A DNA stretch of 64,000 nt, taken from positions 47,895,458-47,959,457 of the forward strand of contig NC_084922.1 in assembly GCF_958298935.1 (NCBI RefSeq). The letters are read 5' to 3'. Origin of the DNA: Phragmites australis (lineage: Eukaryota > Streptophyta > Magnoliopsida > Poales > Poaceae). Within the stretch, counting starts at the first letter, position 1; every line of letters starts with the position of its first letter. Positions 53,212 to 64,000 of this stretch are shown piece after piece. The translations under genes were made by a program, and so were the position numbers. The notes below the pieces were generated by a model. The model saw only the letters and a list, made by a program, of their open reading frames with translations. It was not told the DNA's origin and did not search any database.

Positions 53212-54957
53212 GTTTTCAAATTTTGCAAATATACTCATGTCGCCAGAACGGGCGACAGAAACTTATGAGTTAAGTAAATAAAAAAATCGAAACAAGATAC
53301 CCATGGCCAGAAAGAGTAGGCCTATGAGTTAAGTAAACAGAGAACAGGCCCATGCTTTTTCTTTGCACAGTTGTCCTAAACTAAGATGTGAGAACAGTAG
53401 GTCTAAAATTCGTCCTAATTTCGCCTTCCAGACGAATACAGTACTTCACCCATCAACGCAAAATTCTTGACCACGGTTTCTTGTTCATCTTCTTCATTCA
53501 CTTGGCCAACGGTAGACTCAGATGAACGGTGTCATTTACATAGACGAAGTCAGAAGTCAGAACAGTCGGCTGCCGGTAGAGACATGCATATTGGTCGATG
53601 AAAAAGATGCGCATTTCAGAGTACGTTCATGGCAATTTATAGAAACTTCAGAAGCTAGATACAGCATGGACCGGACCTGGTGCCTGCTGGGAACAAAACC
53701 AAAAATAAAGGTAGTAAAACATTTTCGAAAAAGAGAAAGTCCAGTCTGACAGCACCAGATATCTACAGAAAGTTGAACAAGTGGATAGTTTTAGATCATT
53801 TATTCTTTAATTGAATGAGGTGAGGTGAATCTTAGATTTATTTATTTTTGAGTTTTGAGCCAATCTAATAATTTTAAAAAAAATACAAAACTTGCATTCT
53901 CGCCGCGTGTTCCTGCACGCCGCGGCAAAGTCGGTCTTTGGCTTCCGGATAGCAGCTAGCGTGCGCCGCTATACATCATGCACATCCTGCATCGATCTAC
54001 AACACGGAAGCGCGTGGCGTGACCTCTCATGGAGATTGCGCGCGACGGCACGTCACCCCACCTGACGACGCCGTGTCATTCGCGTCGTGGCAAATCGCCT
54101 TGCGCTCGTGGATTCTGATCCAAAGGCCCATCACTTTTCAGGTTTCTTCGAGTGATGTTCTCCTATCCAGGAAACCGCTGCCAGTGGCTTGATGCAGACG
54201 GAGTTGATCGATCAATTCAATCAGGTGTGTACCCAGCTTCCGTCCCGCTTCCTACTCCAACTAATCGTACTCAAATTTTCTTAAAAAAATTCATAAGTAA
54301 AATTTATCTTAAAAACCACTTTCAGTTACAAAATCATTCTATCATAGCATCATTTTGTAAAAAATTCTCGTTCTCTTGCCCCGGCTGTGTTGTGACATGT
54401 GAGTCAACAGGCAGCTGCTTGCAAGAAAGGAGTACCCCTGCAGCTATGCGAATTATTCCGTAAGATTCATAGTTTACACGCAATCGTTGTCATAATTTCA
54501 TAAAGGGTTGCATATACTGATATATATGCCCATGTGTTTCCTCGCAAGCAAGTCGACGGGAGCTTCGACTCTTCGTGGATTTTTTGCCCGGCGGCGGGGT
54601 CGCCGCCACCAAACCGCCGTAATCCAAAATCCACGGTCCAACCTTCTTTTGTTCTGCCCGTGAGCCTTCCTCACAGCAAGAGAAAGCCAACCACCTCCAG
54701 CCCAGCTCGGTAGCTCTGCCTCTCCCAACCCAAACGGGCACACGACACCCGAGTCCGGCCGCCGAAGGAGGAGCCTCGCCGTCACCGCTTCGCAATCTCC
54801 CAAGGCGGCGCGCGGCCGTTTATTCGCTTTCCCACCTTCACCCGCGCCTCCGCCGCCACCACCGCCTTTGGTCCTCAGATATAACCCGAGGATTCGTCGG
54901 TTCCTCGTCTTCCTTCGCATTCTTCGCACGCGAGATATCTTAGACCGACCTAGAGCC
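53211..54957. other. Intergenic DNA and RGLG promoter/leader
   Basis: No gene is recognised at 53211-54500. From about 54550 the DNA becomes GC-rich, with pyrimidine-rich and CCGCCGCC tracts leading to the RGLG start; this is probably the promoter and 5' UTR. Long open frames on the minus strand here mirror the GC-rich leader. Confidence 0.45.
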
Positions 54958-57900
54958 ATGGGGGGAAGCCCCTCGAGGAGCAGCCCGCGGGACGGGAGCG
55001 GACACGGGCGGTACGGCCAGTCGCGTTCGTTCCCGCAGACGGTGGGGGCACCGCCGCAGTGGGGAGGGTACTACGGCCAGGACCCGAACGCGGGCTACTA
55101 CGGCGCCCCGCAGCAGGGAGGAGGGTACGCCGCGCCGTACCCGGCCCCCGCCGCCGCGCCGCCGCCGCCGCCGCCGCAGACCGCGAAGCCGCAGCTGGAC
55201 AGGCGTTACTCCCGGATCGCCGACGACTACAACTCGGTAGATCAGGTACGCGTGTGGCTGTCGTTAGTAGATTGTAGCGACCGCTGCGTCTATACGCGCT
55301 TGTTTGGATGTTACGTATTACAACCGAAGCTGGAATTGGATATGCTCGAATACTCCGTTGGCGTGCCTTGCATGGATCTCGGAGCTGTGATACAAGTTTT
55401 CCCCGCGTAGTATTGCTACGAAGTTGAGAGCATGACCGATTTGTTCTTCATATCTCCTCAATCTGCCGTCGTTTGAAATTTCCAAGGAGATTAGAATGCT
55501 CTACAGTTGGTCAACTGATTTGAGGTTATCCAAATTTGAAATGGGATGGTGGCTTAAATTGGTTTTCAACCATCACCTAAACAGATAACTTTGTGGTCAC
55601 AGCTCATTGGAATAACACCCAATATTTTTTGTAAGGTTGGCAACTTGGCATTATTTGGAGGGCTTGCTGTTGTGGTTGGTTAGAGTTGGTCTGGTTGCCT
55701 GGTCTTCGTCTTGCCAAAATGGCCAGACTGTGATGAGCTTATGGCTATGTATCGGGACAATGTAGTGGCGAGCCAATTGATTTTTTTGTCACCTCCAAGA
55801 AGTAGCTTCGCTTAGAGCATCTCCAACCGAGCCCTCTTCTCACCCCCTATTCTATATTTGAGGAAAAAACGATGAAAATCGATCTCCAACCGACCCCCTA
55901 TCCGACCCTCTTTATTTGAGGAGCTCTCAAATCTCCTCCCTCACTCCCTACATCTAGAGGCTCCTCATCCAACCCCTCATTTGGGAGAGAGGGGAGAGGG
56001 AGAGAGGGAGAGAGGGGAGAGAGAGGAGAGAGAGTTACCAGATATTAATAAAATAGAGGTGATTCGAATATAGGGGGTTAAATATGAGAGGTCGGTTGGA
56101 GATGCTCTTATTTGCCACTCTGGTTCACAATCATTGACTTAGATGGTCTTACATTTTAAAGGGTCAATCTTTTTGTGGCAAATCATCAGTTTACATGGCT
56201 GCCCCATAGAAATTATATAATCCAGCTCATGATTTGATTTACATCTGTTTTACTTCTCTTACTCTGGGTTCAACCCTTTAAACCGGACCACCATAACTAT
56301 TATTGTAGTGTAGACTACACCTTATTAAGGCTACTGCAGTAATTGATTGTTTATTGATTAAAATTTTATATGAATTAATTGTCTCTCTAGGTTGTAGCAT
56401 TTTCTCTTTATGCTGCCTTGTGTTCCATTAGTACAACTTTTAGGCAGATAAACAAACGGTCAACTTTCACCTATGTTACTGTTATTCCTGTGAACTGTCT
56501 TTCTGAAGATCAAACTTTTTATTTTTGTAGGTTACTGATGCTCTAGCTCAAGCAGGACTTGAATCCTCAAATCTTATTGTTGGCATCGATTTCACTAAGA
56601 GCAATGAGTGGACAGGTTAGCGCTTATGAACTGTTAATTTGGTTTATTGCTTAATAATCTGTTGCTTTCCCTAGCCTCCCGATGCTTATGATTTATTTCT
56701 CATATCAGGAAAATTCTCCTTCCATGGACGCAATTTACATCACATTAGCAGTACGCCAAATCCTTATGAACAGGCTATCTCGATTATTGGGCGAACACTG
56801 TCAAAATTTGATGAAGATAATTTGATTCCATGCTTCGGATTTGGAGATGGTAATGATTTTATGTCACAGTTGACTGTTTATTACACTATTTTATAATTTC
56901 TCTAAATTATAATTCAACTGCACACTTCTTTTCTTCAGCATCAACACATGATCAAGATGTCTTCTGTTTTTATCCTGATGAGAGACCTTGCAATGGATTC
57001 TCTGAAGCTCTGGATCGATATAAGGAACTTGTACCACATTTGCGCTTAGCTGGTAAGCTGCCATTGCCCTGTTCTGCCATTTAATTGGATTGCATATGTG
57101 TGTTAATTCAAGTTTTCACAATGATTCTGAACAGGGCCAACATCCTTTGCACCGATTGTTGAGATGGCTATGACCATTGTGGAGCAAAGTGGTGGGCAAT
57201 ATCATGTTCTGTTGATAATTGCAGATGGGCAGGTTCCATGTTAACTCTTCTTGTTGTTCTGATGTTGCAAATAATTAATTCCATGGTTGTGGATTTTGAG
57301 CAGTAGGTATAATATATGAGACACATATGGCTGTTGTATTCCTACTGGAGAATGCTATTTTTCCTTGACCTATATATTGCTATGCAAATCCAGCATACCG
57401 GTACATGCAACAATGGAGTACAATTTTGTTCCTAAAATGAAGCTTTTAAAAATATATATTATAAACTTTGAGTTCACAACATTTCATCCATTTGTGGAGT
57501 TGGACTTCAGATGAGGGGTCCATGAATTCATAAACGTGAGAAAGTCAGAAATGTGCTCTATGTGAAGCTTTTCACTTATACCCCGCTCCCCACTAGTCTG
57601 TAAATTTGATTCCTCTAGTCACTGTAGCATCCTTTGGTTGAATAGTTCATATTTGCAGTTATTGTGTTATCGGGTGATGTGTTCAACCTGCAGTACATAG
57701 TATACATACTTGAGGAGCTAGAAAATTTCCTTTCTATTCTCTTATTAACTTCTATATAAACTTAGGTTACAAGGAGTGTAGATACTGCATCTGGACAGCT
57801 GAGTTCACAAGAGCAAAAAACTGTTGATGCCATTGTGAAGGCCAGGTAACACCGGCACGAATGTCCTTCATTACCTTAGTTTTGATATGCTCACACTGAA

Positions 57901-59090
57901 ATGCACTCTGGCTTTTAGTTACAGCTACAACTTCATCATGTTTACATAATTTACCTGGCCTCCTGTGTCATGGACGCTGCTGATTGTTTCCGCCTTTGTT
58001 TTTGTATGCAGTGAATTGCCTTTGTCCATTGTTTTAGTAGGAGTTGGTGATGGCCCCTGGGACATGATGAAAGAATTTGATGACAACATTCCTGCTCGAG
58101 CTTTTGACAATTTCCAAGTAAGTCGATGTGGAACTTAATGGTTCGTGTCTGAGATGATTGATTTCACTCTAGAACATGTTTGTGAACTTTAAATGATAAA
58201 TTGTTACTTTCTAACACTGCAAATCTGTTACTTGTCTAGTTTGTGAATTTTTCGGAGATAATGTCCAAGAACACGCCACAATTAAGGAAAGAGGCTGCAT
58301 TCGCTCTTTCAGCATTGATGGAGATACCACAACAGTATAAAGCAACTGTGGAATTAGGAATTTTAGGGTACTTTTTTCCCCTTGAAGTACATTCTAATAC
58401 TTGCTTTGATTATTTATTCGTTTTGAAGTACATACTGACTTGTGTCAACGTGCTGCAAGCAGTCGTCGCTCTTTCAAGTCTCCTGACAGGGTTCCTCTGC
58501 CTCCCCCTACTGGAAGGCATGATGCTTATTCATATGCGTCTAAAAGCTTTAGTAAGCCAACCACCTACGCGCAGAGTTCGTCATCCTCGTCACCATATCC
58601 TCCTCACTATGAAACTCCGCATTCTGCCACCCCAGCCGCACCTTCGTCCACTTACGACAATCAGGTACAACTTATGTGCTCTGACAACATATTTCGTTTC
58701 TGCTTGATCTCCTAGTTGTGTATTTTGTAACACAATCGTTTACACAACATCTGTTTCTGACAATCGATATTTAACTGTAGGTTTGCCCTATCTGCCTTGC
58801 GAACCCCAAAGACATGGCCTTTGGCTGTGGACACCAGGTGAGTCTCTCTCTCTCTCTCTCTCTCTCTATAGTGGTTAGTAGTACCTTTTTAATAACGACT
58901 AGTATGCCAGTGCCTTTTTTCTATGATAACTAGTAGATTAGTGCCTTGTAGCTTGGGTCATTTACGATTTTGGAAGTGTGTTGAAACGTCATCTTCATAT
59001 CCTTCTCAGACCTGCTGTGACTGCGGACAGAGTCTCGAGTCGTGCCCAATCTGTCGCACTCCAATAGCTACTAGGATAAAGCTATACTAG
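54958..59090 (+). CDS. RGLG: RGLG-type RING E3 ubiquitin ligase with copine/vWA domain
   Basis: Eleven exons are predicted: 54958-55245, 56531-56615, 56709-56849, 56939-57052, 57135-57232, 57766-57845, 58012-58117, 58240-58367, 58463-58664, 58781-58837 and 59010-59090. All are GT-AG, giving 459 residues. The protein starts MGGSPSRSS, a likely N-myristoylation signal, and ATG 54958 (GCCATGG) is chosen for that reason. A Gly/Tyr/Pro-rich segment follows, then a copine-like vWA domain (about 97-340) with metal-site motif DFTKSN (116-121), FGFGDASTHD and ADGQVT. A Ser/Pro/Tyr-rich linker leads to a C-terminal RING (C416, C419, C430, H432, C435, C438, C445, C448). RGLG ligases act at the plasma membrane and nucleus, pair with UBC13-type E2s, and affect auxin, abscisic acid and drought responses. 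The 1.3-kb first intron holds a MITE. Length and architecture are normal. Confidence 0.95.
55815..56107. mobile_element. Tourist/Harbinger-type MITE in RGLG intron 1
   Basis: It starts GAGCATCTCCAACCGA and ends TCGGTTGGAGATGCTC, perfect inverted repeats of 16 bp, flanked by TTA on both sides (55812-55814, 56108-56110). Length is 293 bp, with an internal GA-rich tract (55985-56035). Confidence 0.93.
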
Positions 59091-59725
59091 TAAGTGGTGG
59101 TTTGGATCATTGCAAATGGGCGGTATGCTGGAGCCACCCTGCGTCACACTGGAAGATGAATCGCATGCCCCAATTTCAATCCGTTCAGAGAGGTCCCGCC
59201 ATGACTCGGTTCCAGCAAAAGAGAAGAGAAAAACACAAAAAAGAAGAGAAAGTGAAAAACACAAAAGAGAAGCTGGTGATGGGTCAAACAATTGCGTGTA
59301 CATATGGTATGACACTCAACTTATCGTACCTACTACTTGTACATATCCGGACGTCTGACATCAGGTTTAGAGGATTCATTGTGCCCGTTTCGTTTTGTTT
59401 CGTCTGAGATTTGTTTTTTTTAGACCCAGTGATTTGTTAATTTGTTCTTTGTTGAATTATGTAAAAATCCGCGGTTTTCGTGTAATCGGAAATAAAGTTA
59501 TACTGGCATTTGACTGTTGCTTTACAACAGAGAGTTTGATGCTGACATGCCCGTCAGTTGGCGTGAATGGATGATGTACTACGTGTCTACGAGCTGGCAT
59601 GGCGCGTCGCTTACCGCCGCACTTCCTGTTGGGAACCCCAATCTTTTGGCCGCTTCACCAATGGAAGCATTTGAACCCGTTGCGCCTGGGTGTTGACGAT
59701 CAATCAAACAGCGGCGGCAGTGGAA
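59091..59725. other. RGLG 3' region and intergenic DNA
   Basis: The first 400 bp or so are probably 3' UTR (AATAAAG at about 59491-59497 may be a polyadenylation signal). No other gene is seen. Confidence 0.45.
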
Positions 59726-59733
59726 CCGTGGAC

Positions 59734-60902
59734 CATGGTTTGGCTTACCGATCGGAATTCGGTAACCGGGCTCCGGCGATAATCAAAAAATTACGGTGAC
59801 CGGTCGAAAATTAAAAAAAAAATCGGATAAAATTGATTTGGTAAAATTTGAAATTTGAGGGAAAAAAATTACGATTTTAGCTGCTCGGTAACCAGTCAGT
59901 TTGGACCGGTTATTGAGCTGTTTTTGCGATTTATCGAGTGATTTTCTTGAATTTTTCGCATTGTCGGTAACCGCTCGGTTTTCTTGGTAATCGTTCGGTT
60001 TTCTCGATTTTTTTTAGTGAAGTTTAAAAAAACCTAAAAATTATCTTAATCTTGTAAAATTAATAACTAATTCATCTTAGTTTCAAATCAAGTGAAACAA
60101 ATTTTGTTGGTTTTCTTGTAATATGATCTACATGATAAAAGTATTTATACTCATAAAAAAGTTCGAAATTTTATGTGAGAAATTGTATTTGTTAAACCAA
60201 GTTAAATGCATAGTTTACTCTTTGCTAGTCCAAAAATTATGAAACTAATTTTGTTAGTCTTTTTATATGATTCTATGTCTTTTAAAAATACATAAACTCA
60301 TGAATTAGTATTGTAACATGCAGGATTGTGTAAATGTGTTGCGACTAGATTAATTCATAACTGACCCATCATACCTCAAAAAATAGTGAAATAACTTTTA
60401 TTAGTTTATTTATACTATGATTTACGTAGAAAAAATAATAGTAGACATGAAAAAGTTAATTACAGTGTTGTTTTTTTTTGACACATTCACTTTATGCTTG
60501 TGAACTTTGTAAAAATCATAGAGAAATTAATAAAACTCTAAATAAAATGAAATCAATTTTAAAGATACTCTTAAGATACGTTTTACACAAGAAAAATATG
60601 TATTTGCATGTTAAACTTTTCCTTAACATGAGTTAATAACCGAGCCGCACGCTTCAATTTTTTTTCATTTTTTTCAAACTTCCTCCCTATAGAATATGAT
60701 GCAAACGACATTATTTTTGAATTTTTTTTTCTTCACAGAAGGTCTTAGAATTGTGTCTAATTTTTTAAAGATTTTTTTGAATTTTTTATTATTTTTTTGA
60801 ATTTTTTAATTCAAATTCGGTTACCATTCGGTTTCTGAAACCGAACCAAATCGAGATGTTCGGTTATATTTTTGCTCGGTTACCGTCGGTTTTTTAACCC
60901 TG
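59734..60902. mobile_element. Non-autonomous hAT-like element with 8-bp target duplication
   Basis: The 1,169-bp insert is flanked by CCGTGGAC on both sides (59726-59733, 60903-60910). Its ends are CATGGTTTGG and, in reverse complement, CAGGGTTAAAAAACCG, resembling hAT ends (CAGGGTT). Near both ends the motif CGGTTACCG/CGGTAACCG and GTTCGGTT recur many times, as subterminal repeats. There is no transposase. Confidence 0.85.
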
Positions 60903-61118
60903 CCGTGGACACAACTATGATGCCCCAGTGCCAAATCCTGCTCCATCTCCCACCACACGTCCCTTGACCTGCAGAGCCATCAAATGAACCAGTGATCCTG
61001 TCACGATTAGGCAAAACCACCATATGACCATATGGATTGTTCATGCACGATCAATCCTATACCCTTTTTATCGGTTCTTGCTGTTCATGATTGAAGCACA
61101 TTGGTTGCTTGAGGTTAC

Positions 61119-63079
61119 CTTGATGACGACCATGCTGGGGAACAGGAAGGTGAGCGGGGAGAGCGCGAAGGAGCCGAAGAGGTTGACGACGTCCCCATGA
61201 AGGGGAAGAGCGCGGTGACGAAGACGTTGAAGCCGAAGATGACTCCCCGCGAGAAGAAGCGGCGCGTGAGGTTGTAGCTGGAGAACGTGCCCTCGTCCAG
61301 CCGCTGCAGCTGCGTGTCCATCGCCTCGTGGATCGGCACCGCGAACAGCTGCGAGCACGCGCATCACGCACCGGTTTGCTAGGCCCGCGCGCTGCAGCGC
61401 TGCTAGGCGCACGAAAAGGTGCGTGCGTGTTGCCAGACGACGCTTTGCAGGAAGGCGGCGGCGTTGATGGACCCGGCTGCCCACCTCGGCCCGCCGAGCT
61501 CGTCGGGGAGGTACTCCGACACCGCCGACCCGTACGCCCAGTACCCCGCCACGCTGACGCCGTAGTACACAGCGGCGCCGGCGGTGTACTGCAGCAGCAG
61601 CGCCCGCCTCATGCCGCGCACCGCCGGCTCCCAGACCGTCGATTGGAACCAAAAGCAAATTAAGCAAACGTGCATGCAATACAGCGCCAGGCGTCGACAC
61701 GAGACCGTCACGGGCTACCACGGCCAGCCACACATGCACGTCGCCGTCGAAGGCTCGAAGCACGAGTTTGAGAAAGGTGCAGGCTACAGATAGACATCAA
61801 AGAGATCCGAACCTGTATCTCCGGGAGCAGCCCGGACGTGTTGCAGACGAGGATGGCGGCGACGGCGACGGCGCCCAACGCGTTGAACACCTTCTCGTCT
61901 TGGGTCCATATAAGGACGGTGTAATCCTTTTGCTTTTCCCATTTTCCTACGGAGAAACAATAACGCAAAGCTGGTAATATATCCAGCTATTCCAACACGT
62001 AGATTCAAGTACAGGAGCAGCAAGAGAACAGGTGGTCACCATCGCTCATTAGGATGGCCAACGGAGCGACGTCATAAGCTACTGTCAGCGCCGCGGACGT
62101 GGCGAGCCAGTTCCTCATGGCGGAAATCGTCGGCACGAAGTAGGCGAATGCGAGGTAGATGGTTCCGGTCGTGGTGATGAACCATTGCAGCCTAGCAGGG
62201 GAGTGGGTGAACTCCACGTTGATTGCCTGGTTAATGACCACGAGCTAGCAGTGAGGTATTGTAGGGTTAGCATGCATGCAAAGCTGCTTGCTTTTTTAGA
62301 TGAAGGAATGCAAAGCTGCTTGTGTTGCTGCTGATTCCTATATTAACTAACTGTCCTGTTTTTTTTGTGAAATCAAGAAAAAGTTGGTGAATATATTAGT
62401 CGGATAGTGTGTGCCTTGAGTGCTCTTGCACCTAGTAAAATGAAGCCCATGTTACATAGAAGTAGAGTGGTGAGCTGCAGGAACCAAGTGATGTAGTACA
62501 TTTTCCTCCCTTCAGAACAAAGCATAAACAAGAGGCATCGACTGCATTTTCAGTATCATCTAACTCGTAGTAACAATCATCTCTGAGAACAGCTTATGCG
62601 ATCGTTGATGATCAGAGAGAGCATCAGGCCAACACGACTTGCAAACTGCAATATCTTGTGCCGATGACGCTTAACCTACATGCATGCATACATATCTCTA
62701 CAAACTTATGGGAAGCAAGAAATAAGCGATGTGCGTACCGAAGACGAATCCCATGAGGTCCCTGTACCGGATGAACCTCTGGCCGTCGATGATATGGAGG
62801 CCGGCGAGGAGCCAGTTGGCGTACCAGGCCGCGGCGGCGACGAGGAGAAGGCAGGCGACTCCCCAGCCCCGGCCCAGGGGGACCATCATGAGGTTGGAGA
62901 AGCTCAGCACGTAGCCGCAGTTGAAGCCGATCACCAGCAGCAGCCCCACCTGATGCCATGAGTCTGGCGCCAACAAGAACAAAGTCAACTAAACGGATCA
63001 CAATTCAGAACAACACCAAGCAAGCCGGCCACTAGCTTGTTAATCCTGTATTCCTGTCTACCGTACCTGTGTCTCCCAT
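61119..63079 (-). pseudogene. AAAP proline-transporter-like gene, broken
   Basis: AAAP/ProT proteins are proton-coupled amino acid carriers with about 11 helices. Exon-like pieces on the minus strand: 63067-63079 (MGDT), 62739-62963 (SWHQVGLLLVIGFNCGYVLSF, VPLGRGWGV, QRFIRYRDLMGFVFG), 62040-62231 (INVEFTHSPARLQWF, YFVPTISAMRNWLATSA), 61813-61946 (KVFNALGAVAV, NTSGLLPEIQ), about 61343-61650 (MRRALLLQYTAGAAVYYGV, WAYGSAVSEYLP) and 61119-61349 (VPIHEAMDT, FGFNVFVTALFPFMG). Missing or damaged: the helix segment between the second and third pieces, the acceptor before the fifth (AA for AG), about 80 extra bases with stops before VPIHE, a one-base loss after FPFMG (about 61186), and the last exon. 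It is a pseudogene. Confidence 0.8.
62240..62738. other. Intron space of the transporter remnant
   Basis: The exon expected here (a helix following the VFG segment) was searched for and not seen; the DNA is AT-rich without recognisable repeats. Confidence 0.4.
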
Positions 63080-63098
63080 ATAAGCAGTAGCTGCAATA

Positions 63099-64000
63099 CA
63101 CTACGTAAAAAATAAATAAAAAATACAAATTTAGTAGTGGATCTTAATATAATCCGTCACTTATGATAATAATAACGGATCATAGTTATGATCCATCAGA
63201 TATTACTGGTTATAACGGATCATAGTTATGATCCATCAGATATTACTAGTTATAAGTAATAGATCATCTTTTACCGGTTATAAGTGGCGAGTCATCTTTG
63301 GTTAATCATAAGTGATGGAACAAATTATAATCTATCACTTATTACTAATCATAAGTATCGAGTCATCATAGCTAATCATTAATGACGAGTCATAACTTGA
63401 CCTGTCACTAATGATAAATTCATCAGTGACGGTTCGTCCTAGACCAGTTATAAGTGACAGATTAAATTATGATCCGTCACTAATGATAGTATTTTTTTTT
63501 CTTTCTCGTATAGCACCAATAAATTTACTGGTGCTGGGTCCCGTTAGCTATAACTTGTCATAAGTGACGAGTTGCGGTTATGACCCGTCACCTATAAACT
63601 TCTATAACAAAGATTAAAATAATAAAATATTCAGTTTCTAGCATAACAACGTGATAGCGGAGATAGTAAGAGGGTTCACGCGCGATGGCCGATGGGAGGT
63701 TGTAGATTTGATTATCACATAACGCAAAAACTAAAAACAATTTGAAAAAAGGTGTGATTTATGGAGCATATGCGATGGGCCCCTGTGTGTGAAAAATATT
63801 TTTTTGATTTTTTTTGTGTATAAAAACTGTGAAAAACGCTTATCCTCACTGCGTAAGTGAGAAATCACTATTAAGATCCATTTATATTCAGTCATAGATG
63901 ATGGGTCAAATTATGATCCGTCATCTCTAATCTCATTGATGACGGATTTTTACCTGTCACTGATAATGGTATATAAATAACGTATTCAGAGTGATAAATA
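63099..64000. mobile_element. One end of a CACTA (En/Spm) transposon, running off the window
   Basis: The terminus CACTACGTAAAAAAT at 63099 is followed by dense subterminal words such as CCGTCACT, AGTGACGG, AGTGACAG and ATAAGTGA in both orientations over at least 900 bp, as in CACTA elements. A 40-bp segment with GGATCATAGTTATGATCC is repeated in tandem at about 63176-63257. The other end and the 3-bp duplication lie outside. It sits about 20 bp upstream of the transporter remnant's ATG. Confidence 0.8.

Noticed and set aside
54490..54959. Minus-strand frames upstream of RGLG
   Set aside because: They mirror the GC-rich RGLG leader and have no known domain.
62624..63001. Minus-strand frame starting MIRLVDFVLVG across the intron
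   Set aside because: The transporter signature lies in a neighbouring frame with an acceptor at 62964-62966; this frame is a shadow.
1..64000. tRNA, rRNA, snoRNA or microRNA genes
   Set aside because: No cloverleaf, rRNA core or convincing microRNA-like hairpin was recognised by eye; the foldback structures seen are explained by MITEs.

Overview
This window is nuclear DNA of a grass (Poaceae). The evidence is the spliced genes with high third-position GC in several exons, the plant-only protein families (HD2-type histone deacetylase-like, NPF transporter, NDR1/HIN1-like LEA_2, RGLG ubiquitin ligase), and the dense nested transposons with grass-type ends. I cannot fix the species, and there is no organellar or bacterial sequence.

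Layout. 1-19142 is nested retrotransposons: a decayed Ty1/copia element (1581-1933 plus 16360-19142) split by a nearly pristine 14.4-kb Ty3/gypsy Tat-lineage element (1934-16359, minus strand, target duplication TATGG, LTRs differing at one base). The gypsy element carries gag-protease and pol on the minus strand and, opposite to them, a second gene of two exons with its own TATA box. 20264-22932 is an NPF (NRT1/PTR) transporter gene. 22933-31000 is repeat-rich, with a broken B3-domain gene, a LINE reverse-transcriptase relic and foldback elements.

31303-38374 holds the most interesting genic feature: two HD2-type (HDT) paralogues arranged tail to tail. They have matching exon phases and each carries a predicted U12-type AT-AC intron at the same place. 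A second, broken copy of the first-exon/promoter side of the minus-strand HDT gene lies at about 40030-42720, split by a solo gypsy LTR and a retroposed element.

43347-44693 is an intron-poor LEA_2/NHL membrane protein gene. 46180-49297 looks like the remnant of another LTR element. 50283-52737 is a truncated INTS9 gene fragment. 54958-59090 is an 11-exon RGLG-type RING ubiquitin ligase gene. 59734-60902 is a hAT-like element with an 8-bp target duplication. 61119-63079 is a broken proline-transporter-like gene with one end of a CACTA transposon just upstream of its start codon, running off the window.

Intact-looking host genes are NPF, HDT-A, HDT-B, the LEA_2 gene and RGLG. They show no operon-like relationship; the two HDT genes are linked by descent. 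All exon limits were read by eye from frame, splice dinucleotides and family similarity, without an alignment program.
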